Source: Lutraria lutraria
Lineage: Eukaryota; Mollusca; Bivalvia; Venerida; Mactridae
Direction of reading: 5' to 3'
Length of the DNA stretch: 64,000 bases
NCBI GenBank assembly: GCA_964023205.1
Contig: OZ026833.1
Span: 45,820,441 to 45,884,440, forward strand
In this document: piece by piece, positions 23,601-35,600 of the stretch
How the letters are laid out: the number at the start of each line of letters is the position of its first letter
Numbering within the stretch: the stretch's first letter is position 1
Notes under the pieces: model-generated
The model's database searches: none
Told to the model about the DNA's origin: nothing
What the model saw: only the letters and a program-made list of their open reading frames with translations
Program-made: the position numbers and the translations under genes

Positions 23601-26600
23601 ATGTGATAGATATAAGCCGAAAACTGTCCATTATGTAAAATATTGGAGTGTATGAGGCGCGTAGCGCCGAATACACTCCAATATATACATAATGGGCAGT
23701 TTGAGGTTTATATGTAACTTAAATCATTTCGATAGGATTACACAATTCATTGACCATGACAATTTATCATTCTTAAAGGCATCTGTCAATACACTTTACT
23801 CATTAAAAGTCACTAAAGAAGGCTATTGGCTTTAGGATTCATTTTTCTTGCATTATTATGACCAGATAAATAGACAAGATAGCGTGTGAATTTGACTGCT
23901 TAAAAGCCGTTACGGTGGTACCTTTAAATCAACTCTTTCAATCACACTGCACGGGTAGCACGGGGAATGTAATATTCAATTTTATTCAAACCTGTTCGCA
24001 TCGACTCAAGCCGTGTCATTCCTATGTATTCGTTTGTTGGGAATGGGTTTGTAAAACAGCATGGAACAATGTGGAAGATGTGAATAGGGAAAAAAACTGT
24101 TTATGTAGGATACCCGTGTAACACTTTCGTTTGATTTGATTTGAAATATTTTAAGGTATGAATTGTATTGAAAATTTGTTCATAATGAGTATTATGAAAT
24201 TTGATCAGTTGATTCTTCACATTTATTTTTGTTGTACACAAAAGGCGGAATATAATGCAACCGGTGCGGGGCTTAACCCGCAATCTCCTCAAAAAAATTC
24301 TCCTGCTTGTAAGTCAGAAAGCTCTACCAACTGAGCTTATCGGGTTCACAGGCTACCGGCATGTGATAACAGCAAAACAAAGTTTCAAAAAAAATTTTTT
24401 TCACCATATATCTATTATAGAGTAAAGGTACTCCTGGGCCCAGAAATCACACCAGTTATGTTCATCAAGGTCCTGTTGTAACAATTCTGAACCGATTCTT
24501 AAAAGCCTGGTCTTATTCGACGCAGAAATAATTTCTCTTTAACTACCATCCACTCTTATATCCATACATTGCTCTGAACTGGAGCAATAAGCCCTTCAAC
24601 TTACAAAATGTACCACTAGGCATCGATGTGACCTAAGTTTCTTTTCATTAGATACAGAGTAAATTTCTTTATTCCTTCGGGATTTCATACCCACTCTGGT
24701 GTAAATCAAAAGAAAATCAAATTTGTTATCACTTACCGTCGACGAATCATTCAGTTGATGCAGTCCAATATGTCGACTACACTCCAATATTACAAAAAAT
24801 AACGGACAGCTGTCCATTGAGAGCGATCCATTCGTAAAATTATTGGACAGTGAGAACAAAAGGATGACGTCACAGGAATGATTTAAGTATTATATAATAT
24901 GATGTATAATAAATATTCTTTTTTAGGACATCTTTAAAAAGTGTTGTCTCTTGAATTAATCTTAATTTTAAAGAAAGCAACTCAGTTCATATCAAATACA
25001 GATTACTTTTTATATTTTAAGATTTGAAATAACGTGTGTTTGAAATGCATCATATTTCAGTATAATAAGACAGTTAGATGGTGAATTAATACATAAATAT
25101 AAACACCCAGCACCAGTCTATGGATGTGATTGGAGTCCACATAATAAGTATGTACACAGTAAAATTTTTTTATTCTGAACTTGATCGGTCTGACAACAAT
25201 GTTCCTATTAGGGAGGTTTTCGGATAACAAAGATTCCAGATTTCAATGTTTTTGAAGTATTTATAAAAAAAATTAAAAAATGCGGAACCATCTGATGTGT
25301 TCGATTTAGAGAGGATTCCAGATTTAAATGTTCGGATAAGACAAGTTCGACAGTAGTAACTCCACCAGCTTAAAGTTCAATAAATAATCTATATTCTTGT
25401 TCTAGTTATAACAATTTTATCTATGAATCAACTCGCATGGTCCATCTTATTGTCTTGATACAAATTGCTGGGCAAAACTGATGAAATTATTTTAAAGCGA
25501 AATTATAGATAATCACCACCTTTTGTAATATGTTGATATATTTAACAGAGATATGTTAGCTACTGGTTGTGAAGATAAGATTGTAAGAGTTTATTATACT
25601 GCTACAAGTTCTGATCAACCATTGAAGAAATTCTCAGGTAATGGATCAAATTCTTTCATAACTCTTCTGTTTGAAATTTAATTCAAGCATCATATTTACA
25701 AGTTTTAATATATTATGTGAAAGTCAGTAGATTTAAAGACTCTTGACTATTTTTTGGACCAGGCACATGTTTCTGTGTAACAAATGCTGCGTCAATAATC
25801 ACTTGCCTTGTTTGCTACAAGTACTACCGATTAATTAATACAAAATAGTGGATAAACCAAGAGTGCTTTTTAGGTCAACGGCCTAATGAAAATAATTTTG
25901 ATAATTTTGTTCTATGCATGCATGATAATTTAGATATAATTACTAGACTATCACTTTTTTAGTTTATTTGGCCAACACATGACATTTCACGTTATTAAGA
26001 TATAATATTATTATGAACACTATTGCATTAGATTGAATATTTCATTAATAGGTCATACAGCCAAAGTTTTTCATGTGAAATGGTCGCCTTTAAAAGAGAA
26101 TTTGTTATGTAGTGGATCTGATGATGGGTATGTAGTTAGATTTGTTCTAAAATATAATAATAACTTTCTTGTTTATGATCGGCTCTCTGTTCTGCCTTTC
26201 AATATTTCAATGTTCTGATCCCATCTACTGAGCCAGGCACTGTGTTTTAGAAAATCAGAGGAAACATATGAGGTGTGTATTGTAACTTTACACCAGGCAC
26301 AATAAAGAATCAGGAACAATTATTTGAAACAAAAGTTTTGGATATAAATGACCAGTCTTCCTGTATCTTCTTTCCCTCTCTGAGGCAGCTCTGAAATGAC
26401 TGTAGCTGTAGAATGGGTTGTTATACAACAGATCTATAAACAAACAAACAAACATATACGGTTGACTTTGTGACTCATTGGACTATTTTTGTTTATTCTT
26501 GCATATTTCTACTGTTTATGGAGGAACTATTAATCTTCTGTAGATATATCACAGATATAATAAATTTTTATACATGTATAATACTGCAGGTATAAACATT

Positions 26601-29600
26601 AATACAATGATGATTTTATGGTGAACTACATTGTACATTTGATATGATGAATACATAACTTTTCATGTACTTTCTAACCTGAGAACAAGTAACAAGTGTG
26701 ATGATAAATGTAACTGATTTAGGCTTGAAAAAAGTCATATTTAGAGTGCACTGACCATAGAGATAAGGGTTGGTAGCTATAAGAAAAGAGGAATGATTTG
26801 TCCTAAAACTTTTTCGTTCTTTTTGTACAAGTCAGCACAAATAATAGGGTAGGTCCAGCTACCTTAAACATGACTGTTTAATTTGTCAAGCCTGTGTTTT
26901 ACACTCTTGATGAAAAATGCCACCATATTGTTGTTTAATGTGCCAACATGTATTTATTTAGATCAATACGAGTATGGGACTACTCTCAGGATGCTTGTAT
27001 CTCTACACTTAATGGTCATAAAGGGCCAGTTAGGGGTTTGATCTGGAATATGGAATTACCTTATTTGATTGTATCAGGAAGCTGGGATTCCTCGATACGT
27101 ATGTGGGATATAAGAGAAGGTACCTGTGTTCATGTATTACTGGATCATGGAGCTGATGTTTATGGTAAGTTTGTATATCACAAATACACTGTATTTATGC
27201 CCCCGCCATTCCCCCGCCATTCAAAATAGTGGAAGGGCATAAAGACTTACCCCTTTCTGTCCGTTCAAATTTTGGTGTCTGTCCATTCAGTTCAAATTAA
27301 GGTTTCTGAGCGATAACATGAAGGTGTATAATAATAAAACACAGGTCAAGTTTGATTTCCGTTAAAATCCAAACATTTTCACAATTTTTCTGACTTAGCT
27401 GTCAGCGGGGGGGGGGGGGGGGGCATTCTTGTCCTCCAGACAGTATATTTTTTTATAGATTAAACTAGTATCCTTTTTCTAAAGATTTATACTTAATAGA
27501 GGCAAGTAAAAATGTTAATGAAGATCAGTATTTGATCTGTCTCATCTGAGTACTATGCAGACCTTCCTATTGTTTTAGAATAAATGAATATGCTGGCTTA
27601 CAGCTGTTGAAATATGAAATAGATGGTCAGAAGATTACCCATACAGTTTTATATAGTCATTTGAAGAAATTCATAGACTTCAGACTGCAAAAACCTCAAG
27701 GAATGATTGTCTTCTACAATATCTAGCTTATGATGCTGTCAGCTGATGTTTTCATTTTATATTTACAGGATTGACGTGTCATGCTTCCAGACCATTCATC
27801 CTGGCATCATGTTCCAGAGATTCTACCGTCAGACTCTGGTCGCTGGCTTCCCTCATACAACCTGTAGAAATCAATATACTTGCTGGGAAACCATGGAACC
27901 AAATAATGGGTTCTATTGGTCAGTACTCATTTTGTTGGTTTTATTACTAATAGTCATATAAGCGAAACTAAATTAAAAATTTCAGAATAATTTTCACTTT
28001 CTTTACATATTTATATATTCACATACTAGTACCTACTTGCTGTTTTGTCATGAGACATGTTACTAACAGTCATATTAATGGAGTTAATGTGCAACTGATA
28101 CATTAAACATTTAAAAATTGCTGAGTACGGATCTTCACTTGAAAAATTCATTAACACATGTATTCTATAATTTTCACTTTCTTAACATGTATTATTTAAT
28201 TCACTTTCCAATAATCTAGTTATTGTAATGCAGTGAGAATTGATTAAATGATCGTTCTGCATAAAATCCTAAAGGTTTCAAATTTGAAGACATAACTGCT
28301 TTATCAAAAAGTACACTCAACTGTTCTTCCTCATTTGAAAGAAATGCCTTTATTACTGTAAGCATAGAATTATAAGAATTTTTTCATAAAATATTCATTG
28401 AATTTTTCAACAATATTGTTAACCTCTTGAAGCAATTGGTGCACAATATACAGTAATTCTTCATTGATATTTCAGATAGTGTAATGGGTCAGGGAAAAGG
28501 AAAACTTCTCACAGGACGAGTTTCTAAAGAGATCAAGTTAGAAGCTGAAGAATTTCCAGCGGACGCACGAAACAGGACCATCAAAATGTTCTCCAGATTT
28601 TTTATGGTACCGTCTACTTACTGTATGCATTTACTACTAGAAATGGAATGAACATGAGAGAAATCACCAGATAAAGTTTACAGATTATAAGATATTGCAT
28701 TTCAAGTAGATTAAAATACTTATTACAAGTCTCTCATAACAGAATCTTCAATTGCCATGTTACATAATACAGTTTAACTTAGGAAAGACATAAAGTTGCC
28801 TTTATTGACAGAATTAAGGCCTCTATTCAGATGTCAGTTTGTTCTAATTAATCAATGACAGTTTTTAAAAGAATGGGCTTTATTTGGAGGTAGCCACAAA
28901 CACATGTTGTGTATTAGGGAGTATATAAATGTTAACTTTGTGAGTGTCAATGAGTTAAAATGCATGAGTATTATATAAGTTTTACCCCAGACTTCTCTAT
29001 AATATTCCATCCATGATGGCTATAAAAAAACAATCCTTATTCACTAACTTATGCTTTTTGCTTCTTGATTCTTTCATCTTATTGGGTATGTTTTCATGTT
29101 CTAGAAAAGTAAATAATGGAACAATGTTATAACAGATAAAAACATTCAGAAAAGTATAAAATCTTGCTGTCTAACTATTTTCAGGCTCCGGCAGGCACAG
29201 AAAACCTCTGGGAACTTGTGTCAGTATTACAAGGACTTGACGACACTTTATTGTCTGACAATTATAAAAATGGCATTCTTCATGTGAAACATCTCATCAA
29301 ATATCACTGTGTGAGTTTTCTAATTTATTTTCATAGTTTTCGTAAAAAAAATGATCTAGTCAGAAAAATATATTTATGGTTACAGTGTTTTTTTCATCCC
29401 TTTTAAGGGAAGGGGTCCGTGTTTGGTCAGATTGGAATTTTGGGATTGTGACATCTAGGTTATAGAGGCATATTGTCTGTTTATTTGTACCAGTCTTTAA
29501 GCTTTCCTATAAAATCAAAAACTTCTACATACAATCATCAAGCTTCATCATTATGTGGGTTCCTCATGACAACCTTTACAGGGCATGTGCATTTTCAGGT

Positions 29601-32600
29601 TAGTAGGTCAAAGGTCAAGGCCATGAGGGCATTTTGCTTTATAAAAATCTTGTTTTCATTATAGTCAGAAGCCCAGGAGTTGGAAATAGCTTCCATGACG
29701 AGGTACAGAGGTGGTGTGGGTGGACGCTCAAAAGAGGCCAGAATTAGAGATGCCGCCCAAATACATCTAAAGACGGGTAATATACAACGCTATTGTGAGT
29801 TAATGGTTTCACTGGGAGAATGGGAAAGAGCTTTAGCTGTTGCTCCTGGTGCGTCATATCTGTACTGGAAACAACTGACTGATAGGTATTATTACTTAAT
29901 CATGTCTTTGTTTTATACAATCAATGACTTTTATATGACACATGTCAACGGCCACCACTGAATAAATGCCACCCTTTGAATAAAGGTCATTCTTTTAAAA
30001 AATATCATTTATTATATACAATGAATGCCCTTTGAATAAGGGCCACTTATCAGTAAAGGTCATTTTTTCTCTTTCTTGAGGGTGGCCTTTGTTCACAGGT
30101 TTGACTACATGGAAATGAATGTTTTGTTAGTGGGCTGATTTTGATGTTTTTCTTACCATGTAACATAAAAAATGTAGAATTATATTCTGACTTGATATAT
30201 GCAACCATTGATAACAGAAAATATCTTTATAGATCTACTAAAATATTTCTGTTAGTGTTTGTGCAGATATTTCTCTATATTGAATATATTCTTGTAATTC
30301 AGATATACCAAGTTTTTAATACAAGAAGACAAGGACGAGACAGCAGTGTTTTGTACAGCTGTAGGTAATACAGAAATGCTTGTAGACTTTTATTCCTCCA
30401 GAGGTCAAATGTCCGATGCTGTTCTCACTGCCCAGGTGGCATGTGAGGGTCTTATGCCAAATATGGAAAATATAAACAAACAATCAGAAATGTGCAATGG
30501 AGTTGACGAAGCATCAGAATCCAAAAAAGAGTGAGTGAATTATTAATTTCATTACTAATAATGTTACAAACTTTTTTATGAACAGTTAACCAATTAACTT
30601 CACAGTATGTGAATCATTGAGTCTATATAGTAAGATAATGAACTCATGTGAAAAAATTGTTTAGAAAATATGTATATCATCAAAAAAAATCCACAGTCTA
30701 TAACAATCATGGAGCTGACCAATGAGTCAAATCAAGTAATCTTTATTCTGGCCAGTTAACTTACTCAAAATTCTGTATTCAGGCTAGTAATTTTCAGTAG
30801 TTCATTTTTGAAAATTAGCTTGTACGCTTATATAACACATTGGCATACTGTTAGTACAGTATATAATTATGTAGTTAATATATTGTTTGATTCTTTATGG
30901 TGGAGCTTATGTTATAATATTCAGGTTATTGAGCAGAACAGTAGAAGACTGGGCTGATTGGTACTCCAGGAATGGTTCACCTATACATTCTGCTTGTTGT
31001 TTTCTGGCACTGGATCAACCTCAGGTACATGGAGATCACTTCTTGATTAATTTACCTGTCAATCATTGTTTGTTTTACCTGTCAATCATTGTTTGTTTTA
31101 CCTTTTCAATTGTTTATTGCTTTTAATTACCTCTCAATGGTTGATTTTGTTTTACCTCTCAATGGTTGATTGATTTTAATCTGTCAATCATTGATTTAAT
31201 TTACCTGTCAACCATTGATTGGTTTTACCTTGCAAACCATTCATTTTGTTTTACCTGACATTTTACATGTCAACCACCAATTAATTTTACCTTTCAATGT
31301 TTGATTGGTTTTACCTGTCAATGTTTGATTTGGTTTTACCTATCAATGATTGGTTTTACCTGTCAACTGTTGATTGGTTTTACTTTCAAACGATTAATTG
31401 AATTTTCCCTTTCAACTACTGCTTGGTTTTACCTGTGAATGTTTGATATGGTTTTACCTTAATATGGTTAATTTACCTGTCAACCATTGATTGGTTTTAC
31501 CTTGCAAACCATTCATTTTGTTTTACCTGACATTTTACATGTCAACCACCGATTAATTTTACCTTTCTATGTTTGATTGGTTTTACCTGTCAATGTTTGA
31601 TTTGGTTTTACCTATCAGTGATTGGTTTTACCTGTCAACTGTTGATTGGTTTTACTTTCAAACGATTAATTGAATTTTCCCTTTCAACTACTGCTTGGTT
31701 TTACCTGTGAATGTTTGATATGGTTTTACCTTTATATGGTTGATTTGGTTTTACCTATCAATGATTGGTTTTACCTGTCAACTGTTGATTGGTTTTACTT
31801 GCAAACGATTAATTGAACTTTCCCTTTCATCCACTGCTTGGTTTTACCTGTCAATGTTTGATATGGTTTTACCTTCAGATGGTTGATTTGGTTTTACCTA
31901 TCAATGATTGATTTGGTTTTACCTATCAATGATTGGTTTTACCTGTCAACTGTTGATTGGTTTTACTTGCAAACGATTAATTGAATTTTCCCTTTCATCC
32001 ACTGCTTGGTTTTACCTGTCAATGTTTGATATGGTTTTACCTTCAGATGGTTGATTTGGTTTTACCTATCAATGATTGATTTGGTTTTACCTATCAATGA
32101 TTGGTTTTACCTGTCAACTGTTGATTGGTTTTACTTGCAAACGATTAATTGAACTTTCCCTTTCATCCACTGCTTGGTTTTACCTGTCAATGTTTGATAT
32201 GGTTTTACCTTCAGATGGTTGATTTGGTTTTACCTATCAATGATTGATTTGGTTTTACCTATCAATGATTGGTTTTACCTGTCAACTGTTGATTGGTTTT
32301 ACTTGCAAACGATTAGTTGAGCTTTCCCTTTCATCCACTGCTTGGTTTTACCTGTCAATGTATGATATGGTTTTACCTTCAGATGGTTGATTTGGTTTTA
32401 CCTATCAATGATTGATTTGGTTTTACCTATCAATGATTGGTTTTACCTGTCAACTGTTGATTGGTTTTACTTGCAAATGATTAGTTGAACTTTCCCTTTC
32501 ATCCACTGCTTGGTTTTACCTGTCAATGTTTGATATGGTTTTACCTTCAGATGGTTGATTTGGTTTTACCTATCAATGATTGATTTGGTTTTACCTATCA

Positions 32601-35600
32601 ATGATTGGTTTTACCTGTCAACTGTTGATTGGTTTTACTTGCAAACGATTAGTTGAACTTCCCCTTTCATCCATTGCTTGGTTTTACCTGTCAATGTTTG
32701 ATATGGTTTTACCTTCAGATGGTTGATTTGGTTTTACCTATCAATGATTGATTTGGTTTTACCTATCAATGATTGGTTTTACCTGTCAACTGTTGATTGG
32801 TTTTACTTGCAAATGATTAATTGAACTTCCCCTTTCATCCACTGTTTGGTTTTACCTGTCAATATTTGATATGGTTTTACCTTTAAATGGTTGATTTGGT
32901 TTAACCTGTTTCACTGATAGTCTTGTAGCCTCGATGGGTATCATTGTTGTTAAATTGTAAAGAAATATTTTGGACTGTAATGAATGAAAACGTTTTGATT
33001 AATTGACAGTTTGTTCAGATGATGATGACCAAATTCTTGTCACTGATATATTTGTTGATTGTGTGATATTTTGTTTCAGAATGCCATGTGTAAGTTACTA
33101 CAGGGTAATGAACTAGAACTAGCTGTTGCTATGGGACTTGTGCTTGGTAACCTACAGAAATATACCACACTAGCTATAGAAATGTTGTCACGTAGATGTG
33201 AGAGATTAGGCCAATGGTATGTTAACTTAACATTCTAGTCTATATTGTACAAATAATGATTCTGTGATGTGTACATGTGAAGTATATTAGTACATGTCAC
33301 AAAAGAGGAAAATTTGGAGAAAATTCATAATGAAAGTTGGGAAAATAGATTTTCTTGATGGGAAATATGGCTTTTTTTAGGGAAAGATGCTGATTATTTG
33401 TGTCACTTTCTTCATCATAAAAATACATGTATAAGTATAAGGTCATATTTTTGCTTGTGAATTTAGTATTAGAGTATTTACACAGTACCGGTATATGGAA
33501 CGTATAACAGCTTTGTGGTAATATGGGAAATAACTCACCTTGTTGCTTTTTAGCACCAATGCATTTTCGAAAGGATCTAGATTTAACTGGCCGGGTAAAG
33601 ATTCCTTTACAATGTTTTATCAGACTAGTAAGGGGCATATATTGGGTTATAGATACTAGATTTATTAATTGATAGTTTATTTTGGAAAAGAAGGCATTAT
33701 GCTCATCATACCACATGAATATATACAGTGTAGTTATATATAAATACATTAACATTGAAATATACATGTCTGTATAATAATATAATGTCCAAGAATAATG
33801 ATGACATAATTAAACAAAGATATAGAGTATAGATGTATTATATGGCATTTTTTTTTATTTACAGGGAATTAGCAATAGATCTGTTAAAGCAGGTACCAGA
33901 TAACAGGCTTTTAATGGCTAAATGTTGTGCAAGATGTGGACTAACCATTGATGAAATAAATGCTTTACATGAAAGGGTAAGACTGTGCCATAATTACACA
34001 ATTATACAGTACAACCTCTCCAGAGCAGCCCTCTCTTGAGCAACAACCTCCCTTCAACAACAGCATTATTTTCCATCTGCACAATTTAACTATAAATTTA
34101 ACTTCTAGAGCAACAACCTCTCAAAAACAACATATATTTGCTTCTCCCAAAGGGTGTTGCTTGGAGAGATTGCTCTGTACTTGTATATCATTGCCTTATC
34201 ACTTTCTGTATGAGTAGCTTCCATAGACGCGGAGTTATGATCTCTGAATGGTAATTACTGGCCCCTCACCACTGCAAGTTCAAATCCCACCTGTGATGAA
34301 GCTGTCTGGCTAGCTTACAGAAGGTCAGCGATTCTACTCAGGTGTACAACTTGGTCTTTCTTCAGCGGTAAAGGTGGAAAAGTTGCCTAGTGACCATGAC
34401 TGTTTAGTGTGACATTAAACCCCAGTGACAAAAAATGTCTATATTTAGTGTCCGACAAATCAAATGCCCATAGTCCGCGGGCTACCAGAAATTTCCGCCA
34501 GACTACCGAAAAATATTGACTATATATAGTTGTTTTTATTGTTCTTATAATTTTAAAGTATTTTAACAACAGAACACTTATAAATCATCATAGAATGATA
34601 ATGTTGATGATAGTTGTAGTTAGACTAATAAGATACGTTGTTGTCTACATTTGTAATCAAACATCATAAGCATGTTAACTGTGATAGTTGTACAATGATC
34701 TTAGCGAGGAGACCATTAGTCAAAACTTTTTTATTAGTCCCACATTTCAGACTCATGGTATATACATGTACTGTCAAAACAGTCACCCATAGGAAAGACA
34801 AAATGTGGCCTTTATACACACCTGGCCTTTATTTGGAGGTCATTTTGTTCTTAATAGTAGTAACCATTTGTGGTTTTAAAAGAATGGTCTTTATTCACAG
34901 GGTGGCCTTTACTCTGAGTTGGTAGCTAACACAGGTTTGACTTTAATCTAATTTTGTTGTGAATACTGATGAAGAATTGATTGATTGATTAATTAATTAA
35001 TTATGTAGATGAATATATGTATGTTCATATTTTTCATAGGCTCATCTACCAAGTCTAGTTAATTGTTTGACAGAAGCTGAGAAATTAAAGAGGAAAAATG
35101 ATCCATTTGAATGTGTGATGTTTTATCTGCTCTCTACCTCACCTGAAACTGGAATAGATCTAGGACTTCAATATGTGAAAGGTTAGTGTAATATTGTCAT
35201 GTCTTTATGTATTATAATTATATTGACATCCTATAATGATAATATGTCGTTACAATAAAGTGAGTGTTATAAACTCAGGTGAGAATAAAAACTAACACAC
35301 CATGTGTATTCTATGGTTATTTTGTTAGACCGGGTTTTCCAGCTCTTGGAATATGATTGTCTGTCTACAGGTATGGGCAGTAAATTAATCTACAGATGAC
35401 ATTTTAATGTTACATCTTCACGGCCTATAATCATGTGGTATATTGTTTTGATAATGATTGATACCATAGGGTCTCGAAAAAAAATGGCCTACAAGTTCGA
35501 AGGTAAATTTGAAGTGGACCGACTTTCTCTTTTTTTTCAAATTTCTCTGCAGGGTCTATGGACATACTACAGTAATGACAATGCTGATTTTGGTACTGAT

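Noticed and set aside
31060..32910. CRISPR-like or satellite-centromere array
   Set aside because: The units are contiguous with no unique spacers, and the array is confined to one intron between well-supported exons; it is a minisatellite.
33297..33767. 156-codon minus-strand open frame
   Set aside because: It lies antisense in WDR17 intron 18, has low-complexity hydrophobic/Lys-rich composition and includes a dispersed repeat (33300-33380); no splice or family evidence.
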